Shown here: positions 8,430-16,663 of the stretch, in pieces
How the letters are laid out: each line of letters opens with the position of its first letter
Numbering within the stretch: position 1 is the first letter of the stretch
From: Bacteroidia bacterium
Lineage (GTDB): Bacteria > Bacteroidota > Bacteroidia > SXHM01
NCBI GenBank assembly: GCA_022072225.1
Contig: JAJVIC010000009.1
Location: 1,230,482-1,294,481 of the forward strand
DNA length: 64,000 bases
Direction: 5' to 3'
Made by a program: the position numbers and the translations under genes
Notes under the pieces: model-generated
Told to the model about the DNA's origin: nothing
Seen by the model: the letters and a program-made list of their open reading frames with translations, nothing else
Databases searched by the model: none

Positions 8430-9386
8430 ATGTCCGAACTGCGTTTTAATCCTCTTTTGGGAACTTATACAATGGTGGCTGCCAACCGCCAGAACAGGCC
8501 TCATTTACCAAAAGATTACTGTCCGTTCTGTCCCGGTTCAGGAAAAGTTCCTGACAAGTACGAAGTATTAATTTACGACAACGATTTTCCAACACTTTCT
8601 ACTGAACCCGAAGAAACAACTTCGGGTTCGGATTTTTATAATGTTGAACCTGCGTATGGAAAATGCGAGGTAATACTTTATACTTCTGATCACCACAGTT
8701 CACTCGCGCAATTACCAGTTGAGCGTATTAAAAAAGTAGTAGATGTTTGGGCAGAAAGGACAACAGAATTAGCAAAAGATGAAAAAATAAAATTCATTTT
8801 TCCGTTTGAAAACAAAGGGGAAGAAGTAGGTGTAACCATGCATCATCCGCATGGACAATTGTATGCTTATCCTTTTATTCCGCTGAAACTGAAAACGGAA
8901 TTGGAGAATTGCCGAAACTATTTTATGGAAACAGGTAAATGTTTTTTTGCCGAGATGAATAAAGAAGAAAAGCGCGAGGCAAAACGCATAGTTTTTGAGA
9001 ATAAAAGTTTTATCGCTTATATTCCCTACTTCACTGATTATCCTTACGGAGTGTTTATTGTTACAAAAACTGCAAGGGGCAGTTTGGGCGAAATGAATGA
9101 TGTGGAAAAATCTGATTTGGCTGAAGTTCTGAAAAAGATAACAACCGCATTCGATAAGCTTTTCAATAAATCATTTCCTTATATGATGTGTGTGCATCAA
9201 ACGCCTGTAAACAGCCCTGAGTATGGCAATTCAAAAGAATATTTCCATTTTCACATTGAGTTTTATCCACCCCTGCGCGAGGAAAATAAAATCAAATGGT
9301 ACGCCTCATCTGAGATGGGTGCATGGGCTGCTGCCAATACACTTTCAGTAGAAAATTGCGCTGAAAGGTTGAGAACCTTGATATGA
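8430..9386 (+). CDS. galT: galactose-1-phosphate uridylyltransferase
   Basis: 318 residues, HIT-superfamily GalT. It exchanges UMP between UDP-glucose and galactose-1-phosphate in the Leloir pathway. Zinc-site Cys pair CPFCPG near residue 31; active-site HHPHGQ near 138, where the His after the Pro is the uridylylated nucleophile; second domain with FHFHIEFYPP near 270. Its stop overlaps the galK start by four bases (ATGA), which indicates translational coupling. galE is not in this window. Confidence 0.96.
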   Translation: MSELRFNPLLGTYTMVAANRQNRPHLPKDYCPFCPGSGKVPDKYEVLIYDNDFPTLSTEPEETTSGSDFYNVEPAYGKCEVILYTSDHHSSLAQLPVERIKKVVDVWAERTTELAKDEKIKFIFPFENKGEEVGVTMHHPHGQLYAYPFIPLKLKTELENCRNYFMETGKCFFAEMNKEEKREAKRIVFENKSFIAYIPYFTDYPYGVFIVTKTARGSLGEMNDVEKSDLAEVLKKITTAFDKLFNKSFPYMMCVHQTPVNSPEYGNSKEYFHFHIEFYPPLREENKIKWYASSEMGAWAAANTLSVENCAERLRTLI

Positions 9387-10486
9387 GTTTTGAAATCAGA
9401 AAATACTTTTGTCCCGGTCGTGTTTGTCTTATTGGCGAACACTTAGATTATAACGGAGGATTTGTAATGCCGGCAGCCATTTCATTAGGCATTCATGCAA
9501 CTGTAAAAAGCCGCAGCGATACTAAAATCATTTGTTCTTCTGCTCAGTTTTCAAATACTGTAGAAATTGATTTGTCAAAGCCAATAGAGCATGAACCAGG
9601 CTGGGGGAACTATGTAAAAGGTGTTGTAAAATATTTAGGAGACACAGGATTAAAAATACCCGCATTGGAAGTTGAATTCGTTGCTGATTTGCCCTCCGGT
9701 GCCGGACTTTCATCTTCTGCATCTCTTGAAGTTTTGCTTGCTTATATTTTACAAAATGAAGCAGGTGCAGAAGATATTAACCTTATTAAAACAGCTCTTC
9801 TTTGTAAAGATGTGGAGAATGATTTTGTGGGTGTTAAGTGCGGAATCATGGATCAGTTTTCAGTAGCTACAGGTAAAAAAGAACACGCTGTTATTTTAAA
9901 CTGTGAAACATTGGAGCATGAGTTTGTGCCAGTTAAAACAGGTGACTATGGTTTTATCATTATAAACTCTAATAAACGCAGAGAACTTGCCGGTTCAAAA
10001 TTTAACGAGCGTAAAAGCGAATGCGAAACAGCATTAAATGAAATAAAAAAACATAAGCCAATAAGGAGTTTAGGCGAAGCAACTAAGGAAGATGTGTTGA
10101 ATTTGATTAAGAACAATACCGCACAGAAGCGTGCGCTACATGTTTTTGAAGAAAATCAACGAGTGTTACTTGCGGGCAAGGCTCTGAAGCAAGGAGATTT
10201 GTTTCAGTTTGGCAAATTGATGAATGCTTCTCACCAAAGCTTGAAAAATAATTATGAAGTCACAGGCATTGAGTTAGATACCATTGCCGAAAATGCAATC
10301 ACCATTGATGGCTGTATCGGAGCGCGTATGACAGGCGCAGGCTTTGGCGGCTGTTCTATTGCGTTGGTAAAAAAGTCTGAAATTAATTCCTTCAAACAAA
10401 AACTCAATCAGATATACATGTCCAAAATTGGTTATGCTTTGAGTTTTTATGAGTTTGAAATAAGCGATGGAGTGGGACAGAGGTAG
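9383..10486 (+). CDS. galK: galactokinase
   Basis: 367 residues, GHMP kinase family, phosphorylating galactose at C1 with ATP. The galactokinase signature is at the N-terminus (PGRVCLIGEHLDYNGG), the ATP loop LPSGAGLSSSASLE near residue 103, CGIMDQFSVATGKK near 155 with the catalytic Asp, and the C-terminal GARMTGAGFGGC near 315. Normal length. Overlaps galT by 4 bases and is followed after 2 bases by a GT-C membrane enzyme. Confidence 0.96.
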   Translation: MSFEIRKYFCPGRVCLIGEHLDYNGGFVMPAAISLGIHATVKSRSDTKIICSSAQFSNTVEIDLSKPIEHEPGWGNYVKGVVKYLGDTGLKIPALEVEFVADLPSGAGLSSSASLEVLLAYILQNEAGAEDINLIKTALLCKDVENDFVGVKCGIMDQFSVATGKKEHAVILNCETLEHEFVPVKTGDYGFIIINSNKRRELAGSKFNERKSECETALNEIKKHKPIRSLGEATKEDVLNLIKNNTAQKRALHVFEENQRVLLAGKALKQGDLFQFGKLMNASHQSLKNNYEVTGIELDTIAENAITIDGCIGARMTGAGFGGCSIALVKKSEINSFKQKLNQIYMSKIGYALSFYEFEISDGVGQR

Positions 10487-10488
10487 TT

Positions 10489-11823
10489 ATGAAACAACGA
10501 ACAATTATTCTTATTGCATTTGTTGTTTGCCTTGTTCCTCGTATTATCCTTACATCTATTAATAAAACAGCCAATGACGACCACATTGCTCCCATATTGC
10601 TGTGGAATGAAAAAGGTATTTTTCCCGAGACCAAAGATTGCTGGGAATGTTTTCAGCCCCCATTTTATTATGGCGTTGTAAAATCTGTTGCAGAAGTTAC
10701 AGGAGCAACTACCGAAGATGAATTACGTGTGCTTTCTCAATGGATGAATTTTACGTTTGGCGTAAGTTGTCTTTTGCTTGTTTTCTTTTTTCAATTTCAA
10801 TCCTCACTTTCGTTTAAGTGGAATCTTAGCCTTGCTCTGTTCTGGGGCTTAAATCCGAAACTAATTGCTATAAGCATTCAGGCTACTAATGATATTCCGG
10901 TAATTGTTTTTGGAATGTTATTTACAATTCTGCTTTTAAAGTGTGTTGAAAACAAGAGTAAGATTCTGTTTGTGCTGCTGCTTCTTACTGTTCTGTTTGC
11001 TTCAATTCTAAAGGGCAATGGACTGGTACTGTTTTTTGTTTTTCATTTTGTACTGATGTTTCTTCTTATTACCAAACAAATTTCCTTTTCCCTGTTTTCA
11101 GTAAAAACAGTATTGCTGCTTGCATTAATTCCGCTTATCGCTTTTTGGGGTGGCTATTATGGTAAACACAAAAAATACGGGAACCCTTTTCTCACTAATT
11201 TGCCTGTTGCCCCCGCTCCTAATTTTTTTACTCCAGATTCGGCAGCCGGATTCAGAAAAGGTGTTACAACCGTATGGGATTCGTTTTTCAGCTTTAAAAT
11301 CAAAAGTCTTATTGAGCAGCCATACAATGTCAACGACTTGTCTGATAATTATCCGGCCCACCGCACATCTTTTTTTACCCAACTGTATGGTCAGTTTTCC
11401 AACACTTCGTTTGAGCGTGCTCCGCCTTCATGGTCAGTAAAAGACGAAACGGCAATGAATTTTATGAGAGCAAATTATCTGTTGCAGCTACCGTTGGCAT
11501 TGCTTTTTCTGTTAGGGATTTTTGCAGTTACAAAGCAGGTTGTTAAAGAACGCAGTCCGCAGGATTTTATTCACCTCGCGATTTTCTTTATTTATCTTGC
11601 CTTTGTTGCCCGCTACGCTTACAACATCCGCGATTTTGCAAACATGAAATTGATATTTCTTTTCCCTGCGTTACTTTCAATGGTCTATTTATTTAAGGAA
11701 GGAGTTGCGCAGATAAAGAATAGAGTATTAAACAATACAGTAATTGTTTTGCTTAATCTCAGCACATTGCTGTGTGTCATAAACCTGATTTATTTTCACA
11801 TCAGGCTTTTTCAAAATCTTTAG
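10489..11823 (+). CDS. polytopic membrane glycosyltransferase-like protein (GT-C type)
   Basis: 444 residues, about 10 hydrophobic membrane segments. The first loop after helix 1 carries NKTANDDHIAP, an acidic pair in the place where GT-C/ArnT-like enzymes keep their catalytic Asp, followed by WECFQPPFYYGVV, similar to the QPPLYY motif of the PMT/GT39 group. It would use a lipid-linked sugar on the outer side of the inner membrane. Its start lies 2 bases after galK, so it is in the same operon and suggests a link between galactose use and glycan building. Substrate unknown. Confidence 0.7.
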   Translation: MKQRTIILIAFVVCLVPRIILTSINKTANDDHIAPILLWNEKGIFPETKDCWECFQPPFYYGVVKSVAEVTGATTEDELRVLSQWMNFTFGVSCLLLVFFFQFQSSLSFKWNLSLALFWGLNPKLIAISIQATNDIPVIVFGMLFTILLLKCVENKSKILFVLLLLTVLFASILKGNGLVLFFVFHFVLMFLLITKQISFSLFSVKTVLLLALIPLIAFWGGYYGKHKKYGNPFLTNLPVAPAPNFFTPDSAAGFRKGVTTVWDSFFSFKIKSLIEQPYNVNDLSDNYPAHRTSFFTQLYGQFSNTSFERAPPSWSVKDETAMNFMRANYLLQLPLALLFLLGIFAVTKQVVKERSPQDFIHLAIFFIYLAFVARYAYNIRDFANMKLIFLFPALLSMVYLFKEGVAQIKNRVLNNTVIVLLNLSTLLCVINLIYFHIRLFQNL

Positions 11824-11829
11824 TCTGAT

Positions 11830-14133
11830 TTAGAAATTCAGTTTGTATTGAAGCGTAAAAAGTCGGGGAGCTTCCATAGATCCCGGGCGCATTGAATACT
11901 CTTCGTTTGTGAAATTTTTTACAATCAGGTTTACAGTTGATTTCTCAGAAATGCGGTAGGCAAGTCTTGCATCCATAATAGCAACACCTTTGTTATTTAA
12001 CTTGCGGTATTCCTCTACTCCGGGAATTGCAAGCTGAAACACTCCGTCTATCCTGTCCATAAAACTATTGTAAGTAATAGCATAACCGATGGTGAATTTT
12101 CCGAGATCAAATTCAATATCAGCACGAGCAACATTGCGCGATCGATATTTAAGAATGCTACCGTTGGCATTGAGCGAATCAACACCTGCACCCATGCTTT
12201 GAAAGAAATTTTCAAGATAAACATTGAGTTTCTTTTGTGTGGTATCAAGAACCAAGTCAGCAGGGTAATTGAAGACATAGCCCGTAAGTAATCTTACAGG
12301 AACTGGCCCTATGTTTCCTTGGCCAACAACACTAACTTCAATACCGGCTATTCGGGCTTTGGTAATGTTTTGGCTTTGGAAACCGAAACTGCCGTTTTGA
12401 ACCACAAAAAGAAATTCAATCATGTTGCTGTATTCTTGCCAGAAAAGAGCAAGGTCGGCATAGCCCAGCCATTTATTAATTTTAAATGCCTGCTTAATTC
12501 CAAGTTCAGCGGTCCATCCTGTTTCGGGTTGCAGGCTGGGGGTTTTGAAAATGGTAATGCCGGGCGTAATGTCGGCTTGAATGTAGCGTTCGGCAATACT
12601 TGGTATTCTGTAGCCCTGGCCATAAGAAGCGCGCAGGAAGGTGCCTTTTCCTATTGAATAGTTTAAACCGGCTCTGAATAGTGGGGTTGTTTTTTCTATT
12701 AAAATTGAGTCGGTTCGTTGATACAGACCTTGCACTTCATAGCGCAGTCCGCCTAAAAGGGTTAAGCGATCTTTTACTTTTTTCTCAAGTTGCAGATAGC
12801 CTGATCCCAGCTGTGTTTTAATGTATTCAGTATATATATTGCTGTAGCTATGTGTGTAGGTGTAAATAAGACCGGCAGTAAGCGAGAAATTGTATTTAAA
12901 ATGTTTTTGATACTGATAAGTTAAATAGTAGGAGTTGGTTGACCCTTCCTTTTCTTTACGGTCAGCCCATCGTGCTACGTTATAATAGCGTCCTCTGAAA
13001 CTGTGTCTCGTTCCGTTTTCCTTTAAGTAAGTAAGGTGCGGATCTATTGTCAGGTAGGTGTAGTAGTCATTTGATTGTGTACCGGCAAAGGGTTTGTATG
13101 CTCCTTCGTTAGCATTTTCCCATAAAAATACTCTTCCAAACTGTTGCCCCATTGAATTGATATTAATGCCATAGGACAAACCTTTTACTTTTTTATTATC
13201 AATTTTGGTTTTAATGTTGAGTCTGGCAAGTTGGTCATCACCATGCATAATATAACTTTTCAGAGAGTGCAGATTTGCTCCAATTACAACGTGAAGGTTG
13301 TCAAATTTCTGGCGGTGCGAAAAGAATACTCCTGTCATGAACGGATAGGAGAATTTATCCCACCAGCGTAATTCTTCCCTGCGTGGGTTAGAGTATATAC
13401 CTTGGTAAATAGTAAGCGTGGTCTGTGGCTTTTCTTTTGCCCAGCCGGTGCGAACATTTATTACTCCATTCATTGCGCCTGTTCCGTAAAGTGATGATGC
13501 AGCACCTTTGATTACCTCTACTTGCTCAGTATTTTCAATCGGTACAAAATTCCAGCGTATTTCTCCGAAATCACCGGTAAGCATGGGGACCTCATCAACC
13601 AGTAATTGCACCCGGCTTCCTGTTCCGTAGGCATACCCGCTTCCTCCGCGAATAGAGGCCTGTCCGTCAATAATGTTGACCCCTGGGATTTTATCTACCG
13701 CTCCCGCCAGTGTTGTGGCATTTGTGTTTTGGATCAAATAAGGTTTTACAACATCAATAGTCACTACTTCTTCCGATACCTTTTTCTCGTATTGGCTGCC
13801 TGTAACCACTACAAGGTCTAATTGTTTGGAGTCTACCACCAGATCAATGTTATACACAACATCTTGCCCCGAATTCAGTTCAAATTCTTTTATCTGCGTT
13901 CCGTAGCCCACAAAACTGTATGTGATTTTGTGTTTTCCTGCTTTTAGTTTTAGACTGTACTGGCCGTTTATGTCAGTAACGGTTCCTGATTTATCTCCGC
14001 TTACAACATTAACTCCAATCAGCGTTTCGCCCGATTTTGAGTCTTTTATCGTTCCTTTTAATACGGCTTCCTGTGCACTAAGTACACTAATTCCTGAAAG
14101 GAATATACAGAGGGTAAGGATTAGTTTTTTCAT
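11830..14133 (-). CDS. TonB-dependent outer-membrane receptor
   Basis: 767 residues from ATG at 14133, which gives a good signal peptide (MKKLILTLCIFLSGISVLSA); an 18-codon extension is possible but unlikely. Order: carboxypeptidase-like regulatory domain (VLKGTIKDSKSGETLIGVNV, residues about 22-100), plug domain (GVNIIDGQASIRGGSGYAYG, QVEVIKGAASSLYGTGAMNG, about 110-230), then a 22-strand barrel ending in a terminal Phe (LFTLQYKLNF). It imports an unidentified ligand with TonB-ExbBD energy. There is no SusD partner, so it is more like a siderophore, cobalamin or metal receptor than a SusC, which is inference. Converges on the GT-C gene with a 6-base gap. Confidence 0.92.
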   Translation of the reverse strand: MKKLILTLCIFLSGISVLSAQEAVLKGTIKDSKSGETLIGVNVVSGDKSGTVTDINGQYSLKLKAGKHKITYSFVGYGTQIKEFELNSGQDVVYNIDLVVDSKQLDLVVVTGSQYEKKVSEEVVTIDVVKPYLIQNTNATTLAGAVDKIPGVNIIDGQASIRGGSGYAYGTGSRVQLLVDEVPMLTGDFGEIRWNFVPIENTEQVEVIKGAASSLYGTGAMNGVINVRTGWAKEKPQTTLTIYQGIYSNPRREELRWWDKFSYPFMTGVFFSHRQKFDNLHVVIGANLHSLKSYIMHGDDQLARLNIKTKIDNKKVKGLSYGININSMGQQFGRVFLWENANEGAYKPFAGTQSNDYYTYLTIDPHLTYLKENGTRHSFRGRYYNVARWADRKEKEGSTNSYYLTYQYQKHFKYNFSLTAGLIYTYTHSYSNIYTEYIKTQLGSGYLQLEKKVKDRLTLLGGLRYEVQGLYQRTDSILIEKTTPLFRAGLNYSIGKGTFLRASYGQGYRIPSIAERYIQADITPGITIFKTPSLQPETGWTAELGIKQAFKINKWLGYADLALFWQEYSNMIEFLFVVQNGSFGFQSQNITKARIAGIEVSVVGQGNIGPVPVRLLTGYVFNYPADLVLDTTQKKLNVYLENFFQSMGAGVDSLNANGSILKYRSRNVARADIEFDLGKFTIGYAITYNSFMDRIDGVFQLAIPGVEEYRKLNNKGVAIMDARLAYRISEKSTVNLIVKNFTNEEYSMRPGSMEAPRLFTLQYKLNF

Positions 14134-14321
14134 GGTTACAATGTCGTGGTTAATGACAAAATTAATTTGGCAAATATATAAACACACAATAACATCAAAA
14201 TTTTATGAACATAAGACATGTATAATCAGTATTGTTTAGCCTGTTTCATTTCCCGTTCTTCAGAATTTACGTAGGTTTGCAGCCCCTCTGTTTAAGGTGA
14301 AATTATTAACCAATAAAGGCA

Positions 14322-15152
14322 TTGAAACTACTTGCAAGTATAAAAGACGAATCGCTTGATACCAATCTGCAAGGTAAACTGCATCTTAGTATTCAGTCGG
14401 GACAGGGTGGGATAGTATGGACTTTGCTTAGTACTGCAGATTCCAAATACCTTGCTCTTGAATCATATGGACAAACAACAGATGAAGAGGTGTTAACTAA
14501 ACTGAAATCTTCCCTTTGGTTTAGCAATGTTACTTCGGTTTCGTTGTCCTTAATTTCCGATAAAATTACACTTGTTCCCGAACCGATTTTTGATGAAAAG
14601 CTGAAAAATACTTATGCTGCATTTAATTTTGAAGCCGGAGCCGAAGAGGCTGTTTTTTCAGCAAAAGTGCGAAGTGCAGCCTGCTTTGCCGTTTTTTCTT
14701 TTTCGCACGAAAAAGAAAAACTTTACCGCAATTTTTTTTCTACTATTAAGTTTTTGCATGCATCAGTTCCTTTGCTCGAGAGTATTCTAACGAACGATAA
14801 AAATGAAAGCAGCGAAAAAGCTTACCTCCATATTAGCCCTAAACACATTGAGTTGGTTTTTAGCAAAAGCGGAAGCCTTCTGTATTACAATACGTTTAAC
14901 TACACATCAGGCGAAGATATAATCTATTATCTGCTCTTTGCTTTGGAGCAGTTGAAGCTTAACCCTGAAGCTATTTCACTTCAACTGATGGGCGAGGTAG
15001 CTAAAAACGATGCGGTTTATTCTCTCATACATAAATATGTTCGTAATGTAAATTTTATGCCACGCAGCAAACGCTTTGAGTTCAGTTACCGTTTCAGCGA
15101 ATTGCCTGAACACGCATATTATTCCCTTTTTAGTCAATACCTGTGCGCATAA
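14322..15152 (+). CDS. DUF3822 family protein
   Basis: 276 residues. Start is a TTG at 14322; an in-frame stop lies 15 bases upstream and no ATG fits, so TTG (or an ATA) must be used. The N-terminus ASIKDESLDTNLQGKLHLSI and the whole layout match the Bacteroidota family DUF3822, which has an actin-like ATPase fold by homology claims of that family; its function is not known. It overlaps rsmD by 10 bases, and this pair is conserved in many Bacteroidota, suggesting a link to ribosome maturation that remains untested. Confidence 0.82.
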   Translation: MKLLASIKDESLDTNLQGKLHLSIQSGQGGIVWTLLSTADSKYLALESYGQTTDEEVLTKLKSSLWFSNVTSVSLSLISDKITLVPEPIFDEKLKNTYAAFNFEAGAEEAVFSAKVRSAACFAVFSFSHEKEKLYRNFFSTIKFLHASVPLLESILTNDKNESSEKAYLHISPKHIELVFSKSGSLLYYNTFNYTSGEDIIYYLLFALEQLKLNPEAISLQLMGEVAKNDAVYSLIHKYVRNVNFMPRSKRFEFSYRFSELPEHAYYSLFSQYLCA

Positions 15153-15688
15153 TTAGCGGAAAATATAAAGGCAGAAAAATTGAGCCGCCCGGCAAACTAC
15201 CCGTGCGCCCTACTACTGATTTTGCCAAAGAAGGCTTGTTCAATGTGCTTACCAATATGATTGACTTTGAAGAAACTGAAGCCCTCGACCTTTTTGCCGG
15301 AACAGGTAACATCAGTTTTGAGTTGATTTCGCGCGGCTGTGTCTCAGTACTTTCGGTTGAGCAGAATTTTCACTGTATAAAGTTTATTAATTCTATGTGT
15401 GCAAAACTGAACGAGCACAACCTGCGTACTCAAACGGCTGATGTTTTTCGTTTTCTCGGTTTCTGCACCCGCCAGTTCGATTTGATTTTTGCCGACCCGC
15501 CATTTGAATTAGACAACGCACAGCTTATCCCCGGAATTGTTTTTGAGCGCAAATTGCTTAAGCCCGGTGGTATGCTTATCATGGAGCATTCTGAGCGTTT
15601 TGACTTTTCAACCTATCCCAACTTTTCGCAAACACGCCATTACGGCAAGGTTAATTTTAGTTTTTTTACCGAACATAATTCAAGATAA
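15143..15688 (+). CDS. rsmD: 16S rRNA (guanine-N2)-methyltransferase, RsmD family
   Basis: 181 residues from a GTG at 15143. N-terminus MRIISGKYKGRKIEPP and VRPTTDFAKEGLFNVL are the RsmD signature; SAM motif I is ALDLFAGTGNISFE (about residues 48-60) and the catalytic motif is FADPPF (about 116-121). RsmD methylates G966 of 16S rRNA in E. coli. Start codon lies inside the end of DUF3822, so translation is probably coupled. Normal family length. Confidence 0.93.
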   Translation: MRIISGKYKGRKIEPPGKLPVRPTTDFAKEGLFNVLTNMIDFEETEALDLFAGTGNISFELISRGCVSVLSVEQNFHCIKFINSMCAKLNEHNLRTQTADVFRFLGFCTRQFDLIFADPPFELDNAQLIPGIVFERKLLKPGGMLIMEHSERFDFSTYPNFSQTRHYGKVNFSFFTEHNSR

Positions 15689-15703
15689 GCTGTTTCCTGT
15701 AAC

Positions 15704-16486
15704 ATGGATAATGTTTATTTTATTAGTGCGCTGTACATTTTCATTTTTATGAATTTTATGTATTTGCTGGCACTGCGCCTCAAAGACAACAGCATTGTTG
15801 ACATCGGCTGGGGTATAGGATTTATTATTGTAGCACTGGCAACACTTTTTGACAGAGGTACTTTTTATCCGCGTCAACTTTTAATAACCGCTATAATAGT
15901 AGCGTGGGGCTTGCGCCTTGCACTTTATATATTTAAACGCAACAGCGGCAAGGGCGAAGACTTTCGTTACAAACAATGGCGCACCGAGTGGGGCAAAACC
16001 ATTTACTGGCGCAGCTACCTGCAGGTGTTTATGTTGCAGGGCGCAATCATGTTTGTGATTGCTCTGCCTCTTATGCAGGTAAATGCATCCACTTCTTCTG
16101 ATTTACTCATCACCGATTTTATTGGTGCAGTGGTTTGGCTCATCGGTTTTTTGTTTGAAGCCATAGGCGATGCCCAAATGATGCGCTTTAAAAACAATCC
16201 TGCCAACAAAGGAAAAATTATGCGTTACGGACTTTGGAAATATACCCGCCATCCCAACTATTTTGGTGAGGCACTGCTCTGGTGGGGCATCTTTATTATT
16301 GCCACAGCAGCAGGCAACATATTTATATCGGTTATAAGTCCGCTCTTGCTCACCTATCTTTTACTGAAAGTTTCGGGAGTGGCTATGCTCGAAAAAAAAT
16401 ATACCGGCAATGCCGAGTATGATGAGTACATAAGAACTACCAGCTCGTTTGTGCCCATGTTGCCTTTGAAATATAAGTATTTATAA
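15704..16486 (+). CDS. DUF1295 / steroid 5-alpha-reductase-like membrane protein
   Basis: 260 residues, six or seven membrane helices. The C-terminal half carries the family core: GLWKYTRHPNYFGEALLWWG, followed by a helix and EKKYTGNAEYDEYIRTTSSF, as in DUF1295 and isoprenylcysteine methyltransferase/5-alpha-reductase relatives. DIGWGIGFI near residue 31 is also typical. Probably an NADPH- or SAM-dependent enzyme acting on a membrane lipid; the substrate is not known. It follows rsmD by 15 bases and ends the operon. Confidence 0.88.
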   Translation: MDNVYFISALYIFIFMNFMYLLALRLKDNSIVDIGWGIGFIIVALATLFDRGTFYPRQLLITAIIVAWGLRLALYIFKRNSGKGEDFRYKQWRTEWGKTIYWRSYLQVFMLQGAIMFVIALPLMQVNASTSSDLLITDFIGAVVWLIGFLFEAIGDAQMMRFKNNPANKGKIMRYGLWKYTRHPNYFGEALLWWGIFIIATAAGNIFISVISPLLLTYLLLKVSGVAMLEKKYTGNAEYDEYIRTTSSFVPMLPLKYKYL

Positions 16487-16616
16487 CTTAAAAGTGTAAG
16501 AAGAGCATAGGTCTTTTAGGTAAATTAAGAACTAAAATAAACCGAATACTTTTTTTGATTATCTAGATTATCTCTTTACCCCGAAGTATTTGCTGCCTTG
16601 AAACTTTCTATATAAA

Positions 16617-16644
16617 AAAGGAGAGATTTTAAAACCTCTCCTTT
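16617..16644. terminator. hairpin terminator between converging genes
   Basis: 9-bp stem AAAGGAGAG/CTCTCCTTT with a 10-base A/T loop. It lies between the DUF1295 gene (+) and the giant surface protein (-). Confidence 0.7.
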
Positions 16645-16663
16645 CTACTCCTTTTTATTACTG

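Noticed and set aside
11784-11810. CCTGAT/ATCAGG hairpin at the end of the GT-C gene as a terminator
   Set aside because: Only six pairs and it lies within the coding end; possible but not strong enough to list.
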